Of a DNA stretch of 64,000 bases, positions 36,190 to 44,569 are shown piece after piece; within the stretch, counting starts at the first letter, position 1, and each line of letters opens with the position of its first letter. Origin of the DNA: Salinisphaera sp052044135 (GTDB taxonomy: Bacteria > Pseudomonadota > Gammaproteobacteria > Nevskiales > Salinisphaeraceae); assembly GCF_052044135.1 (NCBI RefSeq), contig NZ_JBQDYF010000002.1, positions 1 to 64,000 on the forward strand, read 5' to 3'. The notes under the pieces are model-generated. The model had not been told where the DNA came from, did not search any database, and saw only the letters and a list, made by a program, of their open reading frames with translations. The position numbers and the translations under genes are program-made.

Positions 36190-36634
36190 CGGGCCTTTTC
36201 GGGACGATTAATCCGTTAGTCGTATGCGCCATATCGGGTGTGCGGATGCCGTCCTTTTCCTGCCGGTCAGCGCTGGGGTTTCCCCCTTGCCGCCCAGTGG
36301 TGAGGCTCCCTCGGGCGCGCTGGGAAGTGGTCTTTATCGGGCGCCAGGCGGCCCGGTTGCTGCGGCGCCGTGTCGGCGACAGTCTTGTCTTGTGGGGCAA
36401 TGACGGCCACGGTTATTACGCTGGTCCCGCTGCGGCAATATGTATTATGCGGTATCACCGCACGAGTGATCCGAAAACCGTCAGTTTAGTGATTTATTCG
36501 CCAAATTCGGCTTTCCGCCCAACAGGCCGGTTGCCCGCCCCGCCCCGCCCGGGACGGTTGCAAGCCTGGTCGCGGTTACCGCCCACGAAGCCCGTCTGGC
36601 GTCGAAATGGCGGCTCGCCGCCCAGCTCCGGGCC
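36190..36634. other. Intergenic stretch downstream of the liv operon
   Basis: No gene is supported. AT-richer segments lie around 36425-36510. No clear terminator for the minus-strand liv operon was seen. Confidence 0.4.
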
Positions 36635-37333
36635 TCAGACCCCGAGATAACGGCTCATGACGTCCTTGTCGGCGCGTAATTCGCCGGGCGTGCCCTCGTA
36701 GACCTTGTGGCCGTTATTGATGACATAGCAGCGAGTGGCCAGGGACAGTGCGGCCGCCACGTTCTGCTCGACCACGACGAAGGTCTGGCCGGCCGCGGCC
36801 AGCTCGCCGCAAATCCGGACCAGATCTTTCACGATCAAGGGCGCGAGGCCTTCGAACGGCTCATCCAGCAGAATCAGCTTGGGATTGCGGATCAGTGCCC
36901 GTGCGATCGCCAGCATCTGCTGCTCGCCGCCGGACAGGTCCTGGCCGCCGCTGCGGCGCCGCTCCGCGAGCCGCGGGAAGGTGTCGTAGATACGGTCGAA
37001 GGACCAGGCGTCGGTCGCGGTCAGTGCCGCCAGCTTGAGGTTCTCGTGGACGGTCAGCGCGCCAATGATGCGCCGTTCCTCCGGTACCAGTTGCATGCCC
37101 GCCCGCGCGATCTGGTAGGGCGGGCGGCCCTGGATGGGTTCGCCGTCGAAGGTGACGGTGCCGGACCGGGGCCGGACTACACCCATCAGCGAATTGAGCG
37201 TGGTGGTCTTGCCCGCACCGTTGCGACCGAGCAGGGCCACGACTTCGTTGCGCTCCACGTGCAGGTCGAGGCCGAACAGGATATGCGAGTCGCCATAGAA
37301 ACTGTCGATGCGGTCGACCTCAAGCAAGCTCAT
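36635..37333 (-). CDS. livF: ABC transporter ATPase, LivF type
   Basis: This 232-residue ATPase has Walker A GRNGAGKTT, the signature LSGGEQQMLAIARAL and Walker B LILLDEPFEGL. The block RAGMQLVPEERRI after Walker A is typical of LivF. It powers the permease of the branched-chain amino acid/amide transporter family in the cytoplasm. The ATG at 37333 follows the ribosome site GGATGGAAG and lies inside the end of the livM-livG gene (14-base overlap), so translation is coupled. It is the last gene of the livJ-H-MG-F operon. Confidence 0.93.
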   Translation of the reverse strand: MSLLEVDRIDSFYGDSHILFGLDLHVERNEVVALLGRNGAGKTTTLNSLMGVVRPRSGTVTFDGEPIQGRPPYQIARAGMQLVPEERRIIGALTVHENLKLAALTATDAWSFDRIYDTFPRLAERRRSGGQDLSGGEQQMLAIARALIRNPKLILLDEPFEGLAPLIVKDLVRICGELAAAGQTFVVVEQNVAAALSLATRCYVINNGHKVYEGTPGELRADKDVMSRYLGV

Positions 37334-39191
37334 TTTCTTCCATCCCTCCGAGGTAGGCTTCCTGGACTTTCGGGTGGCCCTTGATGTGCTCGGGCGTGCC
37401 TTCGGCCAGTTTCTCGCCTTCGTAGAACACGGTGATGTGCTCGGCCAGTTCGAAGATCGCATCCATATCGTGTTCCACCACGATCAGCGTGCGACCGACC
37501 CGGAGCCGCTGCAGCAATGCCACCGTATCGGCGCGTTCCGACGGGCTCATGCCGGCCAGTGGCTCGTCCAGTAGCAGCACCTCGGGCTCCATGGCCAGCG
37601 CCAGGCCGATCTCGAGCCTGCGTTTTTCGCCGTAGGCCAGTACGCTGGTGGGTTGGTCGGCGCGTTCGGACAGGCCCATCAGGGCCATGAGCGAGTCGAC
37701 CTTGGTGTTGATCTCATCCCAGCGTTCCAGCCGCCGCAGCATGTCGAGGCGGAATGCGCCGCGCCGGCGCGCGAGCACCGGAATGGTCAGATTCTGGCGC
37801 ACGGTCAGGTTCACGAACAGCTGATTGATCTGATAGCTCTTGCTCATGCCGAGCTGTGAGACCGCCGCGGGGCCGTGCTTGGTGATTCGTTCGCCGCGGA
37901 AGAAGATGTCGCCCGCGGTGGGGATGTGTTCGCCGGTGAGCATTTTGAAGAACGTGCTCTTGCCGGCCCCGTTGGGGCCGATCAGGGCGCGCACCTCGCC
38001 GGCCCGCACCGTGAAGTCCACGGTGGTGACCGCATGCACGCCGCCGAAGTGCTTGCTCAGGCCGCGTGTTTCGAGCACGACCGGTGCATCGTCGGTCGTC
38101 CTCGGTTGGGCTGATACCGGTTGTGCGCCTGCCTGATCTGCGGATCGCGGTCTGGGTGGCGATTCGCTACCGGAGGCGGGCTCGACCGGGCCGCCGGTCG
38201 GGCGCGGCTGCATGTAGCGCAGGATCTCGCCGCAGATGCCGCGACGGAACAGGGTCACGAGGATCACGAAAACCGCGCCCAGGATCAGCTTCCAGAGGGC
38301 ACCGATCTCGGGAATATGCTGCAGTACCTCGCGCAGGTACAGCCAGATCGTGGCCCCCAGCAGCGGGCCGATAAGCGTGCCGCTGCCGCCGATTACCGTC
38401 TGCATCACCAACTGGCCGGAGGTTTGCAGGGCGAAGGCGTCGGGTGGCATGTAGGCCTGCAGGATGCCGAGCAGGCCGCCGGCGAAGCCGCCATAGGCCG
38501 CCGCCACGATGAATATCGTGAGCTTGTACTTCTGCACGCTGTGGCCGCAGGCGATGGCGCGCGGCGTGTTTTCGCGGATGGCCATGAGCACCGCGCCGAA
38601 CGGCGATTTGACGATGCGCCGGGCGAGCACGAATCCGACCAGGAACAGTGCAGCCATGAAGCCGTACATGCTCCACTCGCCGGACTTCACGACGATCGTG
38701 GCCACGCCGAGATGCAGGACCGGCGCCGGCACGCCGGGCAGGCCGTTCTCGCCGCCGGTGAAGGCCGACAGTGGCGAGTTTTCCAGAAAGAACGACATCT
38801 CGCCGAAGGCCAGCGTGATCATGGCGAAATAGATGCCGATCCGGCGCAGTGCGAACACCCCGATCACCGCCCCGTAGACCGCGGCCAGCAACGTGCCGAT
38901 CAGCAGCGCGGCGTAGACATTGGGTACCAGCCCGTTGACCAGCAGATACGCACTGATGAAGCCGCCCGTCCCGAAGAAGGCGGCCTGGCCGAAGGACAGC
39001 AGGCCGGTGTAGCCGAACAGCAGGTCGAAGCCGAGACCGAACAGCCCCCAGATCATGATGCGCGCCATGGTATCGGCGTTGAGCCCGATCCAGGGCAGGA
39101 TGAAGGGCGCGATGATCAGACCGGCGGCCACCGTCAACTCCACCCGCCAGCCGCCGCCCCCGGCGCCGCGTCGCGGCAATAGCATGCTCAT
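37320..39191 (-). CDS. Fused ABC permease-ATPase (LivM-LivG)
   Basis: This 623-residue protein joins two subunits that are usually separate. Residues about 1-335 are a LivM permease with some ten hydrophobic segments (ARIMIWGLFGLGFDLLFGYT, LSFGQAAFFGTGGF). A Pro/Ser/Ala-rich linker of about 45 residues follows, then a LivG ATPase (about 375-623) with GPNGAGKST, AYGEKRRLEIGLAL and LLLDEPLAGM. A single reading frame without stops covers both. The start overlaps the livH stop by four bases (ATGA). The fusion fixes one permease half to one ATPase and removes the need to balance their levels. Confidence 0.93.
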   Translation of the reverse strand: MSMLLPRRGAGGGGWRVELTVAAGLIIAPFILPWIGLNADTMARIMIWGLFGLGFDLLFGYTGLLSFGQAAFFGTGGFISAYLLVNGLVPNVYAALLIGTLLAAVYGAVIGVFALRRIGIYFAMITLAFGEMSFFLENSPLSAFTGGENGLPGVPAPVLHLGVATIVVKSGEWSMYGFMAALFLVGFVLARRIVKSPFGAVLMAIRENTPRAIACGHSVQKYKLTIFIVAAAYGGFAGGLLGILQAYMPPDAFALQTSGQLVMQTVIGGSGTLIGPLLGATIWLYLREVLQHIPEIGALWKLILGAVFVILVTLFRRGICGEILRYMQPRPTGGPVEPASGSESPPRPRSADQAGAQPVSAQPRTTDDAPVVLETRGLSKHFGGVHAVTTVDFTVRAGEVRALIGPNGAGKSTFFKMLTGEHIPTAGDIFFRGERITKHGPAAVSQLGMSKSYQINQLFVNLTVRQNLTIPVLARRRGAFRLDMLRRLERWDEINTKVDSLMALMGLSERADQPTSVLAYGEKRRLEIGLALAMEPEVLLLDEPLAGMSPSERADTVALLQRLRVGRTLIVVEHDMDAIFELAEHITVFYEGEKLAEGTPEHIKGHPKVQEAYLGGMEENELA

Positions 39192-40063
39192 TCCCGCCCC
39201 TCCTGACCGAACAGCCCCTGGGGCCGCAGTACCAGGACCAGCGCCATGGCCGCGTAGAGCATGACCTGCGAGTAGGCCGGATTGAACATGGAGGTGAGGC
39301 TGATGATCTCGCCGGCGATCAGCCCGCCTAGGATGGCGCCGGGAAAGGAGCCGAGCCCACCGATCACGACCACGACGAACGATTCCACCAGCACCTGCTC
39401 GCCCATATCGGGCGTGACCGACACGATCGGCGCGTCGATGGCCCCCGCATAGCCGGCCGCCATCGCGCCCAGGCCGAAGACCACCATGAAGGTGCGCTGC
39501 ACGTTGAGGCCGAGCAAGCCGACCATGCGCTGGTCCTCGATACCGGCCCGCACGACCAGCCCCAGCCGCGTGCGATACAACACCAGGTAGAGGATCAGCA
39601 GCGTGACCGCGACGATCACCATCACGATCAAGCGATATTTGGGGTAGATCATGAAGCCCATGTTGAAGATGCCGTTGCCCCAGTCCGGCACCGCCATGCG
39701 GCGGCTGATGCCGCCGAACATCAGACGCACGACTTCGACGATCACGATGCCCAGGCCGAAGGTCATCAGGATCTGGTCTTCCGGCGGGCGATCGTAGTAA
39801 AGCCGGATCAGGCCGCGCTCGATGATTACGCCGAGCACGAGCACGAACAACGCACCGCAGGTGACGGCCAGCACGAAGGAATGCGTGGTCTGCATCACCG
39901 CATAGCCGACATAGGCGCCCACCATGAACAGGGCGCCGTGCGCGAAATTCAGCACGCCCAGCGTGCCGAGAATAATGGTAAGACCGGTACTGATCAGCGC
40001 CAGCAGCGTGCCCAGCGCCAGCCCGTTGAACAGCTGCGACAGCAACAGCGAGAGATTCGGCAT
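39188..40063 (-). CDS. livH: ABC transporter permease, LivH type
   Basis: This 291-residue permease has about eight hydrophobic segments and the family blocks LISTGLTIILGTLGVLNFAH, YDRPPEDQILMTFGLGIV and GGLGSFPGAILGGL. It forms the cytoplasmic-membrane channel with the LivM half. Its stop overlaps the start of the fused livM-livG gene by four bases. It lies 141 bases after livJ, a gap holding strong inverted repeats that may protect or attenuate the mRNA, a common layout in which the binding protein is made in excess. Confidence 0.95.
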   Translation of the reverse strand: MPNLSLLLSQLFNGLALGTLLALISTGLTIILGTLGVLNFAHGALFMVGAYVGYAVMQTTHSFVLAVTCGALFVLVLGVIIERGLIRLYYDRPPEDQILMTFGLGIVIVEVVRLMFGGISRRMAVPDWGNGIFNMGFMIYPKYRLIVMVIVAVTLLILYLVLYRTRLGLVVRAGIEDQRMVGLLGLNVQRTFMVVFGLGAMAAGYAGAIDAPIVSVTPDMGEQVLVESFVVVVIGGLGSFPGAILGGLIAGEIISLTSMFNPAYSQVMLYAAMALVLVLRPQGLFGQEGRE

Positions 40064-40149
40064 GACAAGTCCTGTTGAACCCGCGGGACAAGCCCATCAA
40101 AGCGCCGGATCAGAGCCCGTGAATCGGGATGATCCGGTATTCGGCAAGA

Positions 40150-40182
40150 GTGCGGCGCCGGCACGGCGATCGACCGCCGCAC
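40150..40182 (-). other. Inverted repeat between livJ and livH
   Basis: GTGCGGCG (40150-40157) and CGCCGCAC (40175-40182) form a perfect 8-bp stem within a longer GC-rich palindromic stretch (to about 40200). No U-tract follows. Its place after the binding-protein gene fits an mRNA-stabilising or attenuating structure. Confidence 0.45.
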
Positions 40183-40204
40183 CGGCACCGCCGGCGGCAC
40201 GGGT

Positions 40205-41563
40205 CTAGGTATAGGAACCGAGCTTGCAGGCAAAGGTGCCGGGCGGCGGCATGACATCCTTGCCCGGCGTGACGCCGACGATCTCGAAGTAGTCCTCCTT
40301 GCTCTTCATCTGGCTCTTGCTCTTGCCGACGACCACCGGCACTTCACGCACCATCTGGTGGTCCTCGGCGCGGTAGTAGACCTCGCCCAGCGTGCTCTGG
40401 ATGTGCTTGCCGCTTTCCAGGGTCTTGATCACCTCGGGCGGATAGAAGGTACCGGCACGGGTGACCGCATCGGCCCAGATCATCGACTGCAGATAGGCGA
40501 TGTGGGCCGTCCACCGCGGCTTGGAACCGTATTTCTTCTCGAACGAATCGACGAAGGTCTTCGCGTAGTCGTTGCGATCGGCCATCGTCCACCAGAAATC
40601 GAGCGTGCCGTAGACGCCGGCCATGATGTCGGGGCCGAGCTCGGAAGCCTGGAAGGGCGAGATGTTGGGCACCACCATCTTCATCTTGTCGAGGATGCCG
40701 AACTGCTGGGCCTGCTTGCTGGAGGCCACCGAGTCGTTGCCGAAGCACACGTTCACGAACACATCGGCGCCGCTGTTGGCGATGTTGAGCAGGTAGGAGC
40801 TGTAGTCGGAGGCCCCCACCGGCACCAGCACTTTCGATACCGTCTTCCAGCCCTGTTTCTCGGTGAACTCGCGGGTGGAGTCGAACACGGTGTGGCCGTA
40901 GGTGTAATCGGGCACGAGGTAAGCGGCCTTGACGTTGGTGCCGATTTCCTTGGCCACGACCGGTGCCAGCGCCTTGCCGGCCATATAGGCCGAGGGCTGC
41001 GAGCGGAAGCCGTAACGCTGGCAGTCCTTGCCGGTGGTGTCGTTGGAGCCGCTGGCCCCGACCATGTTGACCACTTTCTCGCGCTGGGCGAGTTTCTCAA
41101 GCGCGATCGCCACCGCACTGCTCGAGCAGCCGCTGATCATGATCGCTTTCTTTTCGTGGATGAAACGCGTCTGCACCTGGACAGCACTGTTGGGCTTGGT
41201 CTCCGAGTCGCCGATGCCGTACTCCACGTGCTTGCCGAGCACGCCCTGGCTGCCCTTGAGCGAATCCATCATCGCGGCCATGCCGGTGCCGTTGTTGATG
41301 TGCTCGAAGGCCAGCTCGTAGCCCTTCTTCTCATCCTGGCCGGCGGTGGAATAGGCGCCGGTCAACGGCACGCTCAGGCCGACGAAGACACTGTCGCCGC
41401 TCGCCCCGGCCGGGAAGGTCCCGAGGCTGGGGTAGTCCTTGGCCCAGGCGGTATTGAGCAGTGCGCCGGGCAACATCAGCGCGCCCGCCGCGCCCAATCC
41501 GGTCTTCATGAAGGCGCGGCGGCTCGTGGCCGGTCCGAACCCGTTCGATCTACGAGTTGACAT
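40205..41563 (-). CDS. ABC transporter substrate-binding protein, LivJ/UrtA-like
   Basis: This 452-residue periplasmic binding protein of the branched-chain amino acid/amide family carries a Tat-like signal (TSRRAFMKTGLGAAGAL, about 13-40). Family features include VGLSVPLTGAYSTAGQD, an allosteric-type lobe with ISGCSSSAV, and DYTYGHTVFDSTREF. Length exceeds E. coli LivJ (about 367) and is closer to amide/urea binders. The ATG at 41563 has GGAGG ten bases upstream. It starts the operon livJ-H-MG-F; an amidase gene lies upstream on the same strand, so an amide substrate is plausible. The ligand cannot be fixed from sequence. Confidence 0.9.
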   Translation of the reverse strand: MSTRRSNGFGPATSRRAFMKTGLGAAGALMLPGALLNTAWAKDYPSLGTFPAGASGDSVFVGLSVPLTGAYSTAGQDEKKGYELAFEHINNGTGMAAMMDSLKGSQGVLGKHVEYGIGDSETKPNSAVQVQTRFIHEKKAIMISGCSSSAVAIALEKLAQREKVVNMVGASGSNDTTGKDCQRYGFRSQPSAYMAGKALAPVVAKEIGTNVKAAYLVPDYTYGHTVFDSTREFTEKQGWKTVSKVLVPVGASDYSSYLLNIANSGADVFVNVCFGNDSVASSKQAQQFGILDKMKMVVPNISPFQASELGPDIMAGVYGTLDFWWTMADRNDYAKTFVDSFEKKYGSKPRWTAHIAYLQSMIWADAVTRAGTFYPPEVIKTLESGKHIQSTLGEVYYRAEDHQMVREVPVVVGKSKSQMKSKEDYFEIVGVTPGKDVMPPPGTFACKLGSYT

Positions 41564-42037
41564 GATTTTCGATTCCTCCGATAGGCGGCACCCGGGGTGC
41601 CGTACAGCCTTTGACGTCGCGCCCTGCCGGCGTCCGTTGCAACCTGGATTCAATAGACGGCGACGATATGCCGATCCGCGGATCGGCGAGCGGCCCCATG
41701 GCGTCACGCGTTATCTGGCTTACGCTCTTGTCACGGCCGTATGCGCCGGTGACCGAAGTCATCCGCGCGCATCCGGTGCCTTTGCAACAAGAGGGTTTTG
41801 TTGATTTATTTTCGCGTCACCCACTGAGCTACTGTCGGTGCAGCCGAGACCGGGGATCAACAGAGACTTCGTTAATGGTCTTATCTTAAGCCTAAGAGTA
41901 ATGAGGATTCATAGGGTTGCGTTTTTACTTATAGACGGAAGTCGTAGCGCCGGGCGCGGTGCTGTGTGAGGCAGCAACACGCCTTGGTCCCGACTCCCAG
42001 CAGCCCCATGCGTTGCCCATCATGGCGTGAACTTGCC
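41564..42037. other. Intergenic region upstream of livJ
   Basis: No gene is supported. It must hold the liv operon promoter on the minus strand. An AT-rich part lies at 41800-41940. A 17-base dyad (41586-41602) sits 23 bases before livJ. Confidence 0.4.
41586..41602. promoter_or_regulatory. Short dyad, possible operator of the liv operon
   Basis: CGGCACCC and GGGTGCCG form an exact 8-bp inverted repeat with one central base, 23 bases upstream of the livJ start codon. The tight symmetry fits a dimeric regulator site; a hairpin in the leader would need an unfavourably short loop. Confidence 0.4.
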
Positions 42038-43354
42038 TTACCGGACTTTTCGGTCGGGATCGGCGGGGGCGCTTTCGAACGCCTGCGCCAGCCATTGGGC
42101 GGCCCGTAAAAGCGCGGCATCCCCGTCGCGCGATCCGATCAGCTGAATGCCGACCGGCAGGTTATTCGGGCCGGTCAGGCCGGGCACGTTGACGCAGGGC
42201 ACGCCGAGCAGCGTCCAGATCCGATTGAAAACCGGATCGCCGGTGCCCGAGGTCGCCAGCGGCGCCTCGCCGGGCGCACTGGGCGTAAGCAACACATCCA
42301 CCTCGGCCAGGCAATCCGCAAACGCAGCGCGACACTGCGCGGCGAGACGGCGCGCGGCCTCGTAGTGGCCGGCGGCGATCGTCGCCCCGTGATCGAGCAG
42401 CGCGGCCAGCCGGTCACTGAGTTGGCGGCGGTGCCGGTCGTGCTCGAACGCCAGGCAGCGCGCGGCTTCGAAGGCCATGATCGTTTCCTGGGCCGCAAGC
42501 AGGTCGTCGAAGATAGCCGGCAGGGTCACGGTCTCGACATCGCCGCCGGCCGCGGTTACACGGTTGATCGCCGTATCGCAGGCCGTGCGCGTGGCCGAAC
42601 GGGCTGCGTGCCATTGCGGGGTACGGCAAAAGCCAAAGCGCGGCAGCGTGCCGGATGCGGTATCGATTCTCAGATCGCGGCCACTGAGCACGCTGCCAAG
42701 TAGCGCGGCACCGGGGACATCGGCGGCGAAAACGCCCACGGTGTCCAGCGACCAGGCCGCGGGCTTGAGGCCGGCCGGGCTGATCCAGCCGTAAGACGGC
42801 TTGTAGCCGACGATACCGCAGAACGACGCCGGCCGAATGACCGAGCCCGCCGTCTGGGTGCCGATGGCCAGCGGTACCTGACCGGCAGCGACCGCGGCCG
42901 CCGAGCCGCTGGACGATCCCCCCGGTGTGCGTTGGCAGTCGTGTGGGTTGCGGGTCTTGCCGGGATTGAAGAAAGCGAACTCGGTGGTCACCGTCTTGCC
43001 CATGACGAGCCCGCCGGCCTGTCGGATCAGAGCGACCGCCGCGGCGTCCGCGGCCGGCGTGCGCCCGGTATAGATCGGCGAACCGTAGGCGGTGGGCATG
43101 TCGTGGGTATCGAATATGTCCTTGATGCCCACGGGCAGCCCGTGCAACGCCCCCTGCACCGGCACACGGTCGAGCTGCCGGGCGGCGTCCAGCACGGCTT
43201 GTGGATCGCAGTTCGTCCAGGCCCGGATCCCGGATTCGCGGGCTTCGATACGCGCCAGGCATTGCCGGGCGAGGGCTTCGCAGGACAGCGCGCCGCTCGC
43301 GATACGGTCGCGGGCCGTTGTAGCGGAGAGAGCCGGTTCGGCATCACTGGTCAT
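42038..43354 (-). CDS. Amidase signature family enzyme
   Basis: This 438-residue protein has the Ser-cisSer-Lys triad of the amidase signature family: Lys in GLPVGIKDIFDT, the Ser-rich loop TPGGSSSGSAAAVA and the nucleophile region IGTQTAGSVIRPAS. It hydrolyses carboxamides to acid and ammonia; the exact substrate is not predictable. No signal peptide, so cytoplasmic. It lies 475 bases upstream of livJ on the same strand, suggesting that the amide taken up by the ABC transporter is hydrolysed here. An AGGGA ribosome site precedes the ATG. Confidence 0.92.
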   Translation of the reverse strand: MTSDAEPALSATTARDRIASGALSCEALARQCLARIEARESGIRAWTNCDPQAVLDAARQLDRVPVQGALHGLPVGIKDIFDTHDMPTAYGSPIYTGRTPAADAAAVALIRQAGGLVMGKTVTTEFAFFNPGKTRNPHDCQRTPGGSSSGSAAAVAAGQVPLAIGTQTAGSVIRPASFCGIVGYKPSYGWISPAGLKPAAWSLDTVGVFAADVPGAALLGSVLSGRDLRIDTASGTLPRFGFCRTPQWHAARSATRTACDTAINRVTAAGGDVETVTLPAIFDDLLAAQETIMAFEAARCLAFEHDRHRRQLSDRLAALLDHGATIAAGHYEAARRLAAQCRAAFADCLAEVDVLLTPSAPGEAPLATSGTGDPVFNRIWTLLGVPCVNVPGLTGPNNLPVGIQLIGSRDGDAALLRAAQWLAQAFESAPADPDRKVR

Positions 43355-43818
43355 CGGGCGTTCCCTGGGCTAACGGCGGACTGATAAATCTAGGTGCAAT
43401 ACGGCGGGGTGAGGTCGGGCATCGCGAGGGCGATGGATGACTTGAGCTTGCCGAAACCGTCAGCCGACCCAAGCCTAGATAATGCCCGATGCTCATCCTA
43501 GCCCGGAAGAATGCCGGGTGATATCCCGTTGCTGCGCACATGGCTTGAGCCGAGTCCGAATCGATCGCCGCTGTTGCAGGCACATCCACGACGGGCATCC
43601 CACAGATCAGCGCGCTATGTTTTGCAGCAATTACCGGGGCAGTCTTGTGTTGTGCAAATATTTCAATTCAAGATATGGCCCTGAAGGTTCAAGACGGTAT
43701 GGGGCAGGCCGCTGGGTTGGAGTCGGGAATCAGGATGCTGATGTGATTAAAGGCTAATCCATTCGGTAGCCATGCACGCCACAAGACATGGCTCCAAAGG
43801 TTCGCGCGGCTTCCGGGG
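43355..43818. other. Intergenic stretch
   Basis: No gene, repeat or terminator was recognised. The GC content dips around 43610-43680. It separates the end of yceH from the amidase start, both on the minus strand. Confidence 0.4.
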
Positions 43819-44490
43819 TCAGATCTTGCCCTGTGCATCAAGCTGCTCCCACAACTCCGCCTTCTCTGCCTCCAACTCCGCCACCCGCTTCTCCAACTCC
43901 GCAATCCTTTCCTTATCGGCCGACCGCCCCGGTCCTTCGGCCGCCATCCCGGCATGAGCCTCCAGATCCACGGCGCCACAGAGCTGATGCATGAACTCGG
44001 CCTCCTTGCGGCCTTTCATGCGCGGTAGTTCGACGAGCACCGAGTTGTCGGGATCGTCGTCGTCAATCAGTTCCCGAGCGGCGGCGGCGACGTCTTCGTT
44101 GGTGGCAAAGTCGTAGAGCCGGCCGGCTCGGGAGCGGATTTCGCCGGGCGTCTGCGGCCCGCGCAGTAGCAGCAGGGTCAGGATCGCGAACTGGGCTTTG
44201 GTGAGCTTGATGTCGGTGAACTGGCCGGCGCCGCACATCCGCTGCTTGTATTTCTCGATACCGCTTTTGAAGTTTTCGTCGATCTGAACGAGGCTGCGCG
44301 CGGCCAGGGCGCGGGCGGCGCGTTGCACTTCGATCTTGGTCAGCGACATCACCGGTTCGCGGGCCGACTTCTGGTTGGCCGCGTTGGTAAGCGCGTTGAG
44401 GGTGAGCGGCATCTGGTCGGGCGTGGTGACGGATTTCTCCATCAGGCAGCCGATGAGGCGGGCTTCGATGTCGGTGAGGGTAGGGAGCAT
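43819..44490 (-). CDS. yceH: YceH/DUF480 family protein
   Basis: This 223-residue protein has the tandem winged-helix layout of the YceH family: LTDIEARLIGCLMEKSVTTPD with PLTLNALTNAANQKSAREPV, then a second unit with KLTKAQFAILTLLLLRGPQTPGEIRSR. It ends in a coiled coil (IAELEKRVAELEAEKAELWEQL) of about 30 residues. The biochemical role of the family is not established; the winged helices suggest DNA or protein binding. It is probably a single gene. Confidence 0.94.
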   Translation of the reverse strand: MLPTLTDIEARLIGCLMEKSVTTPDQMPLTLNALTNAANQKSAREPVMSLTKIEVQRAARALAARSLVQIDENFKSGIEKYKQRMCGAGQFTDIKLTKAQFAILTLLLLRGPQTPGEIRSRAGRLYDFATNEDVAAAARELIDDDDPDNSVLVELPRMKGRKEAEFMHQLCGAVDLEAHAGMAAEGPGRSADKERIAELEKRVAELEAEKAELWEQLDAQGKI

Positions 44491-44569
44491 GGGCAGGGTG
44501 TTGTGGAATCCGCCCCCATGCTACGCATAAAGCGGGCGGGATGGGGTACCCGGCCGGCGTGAATTCGCG

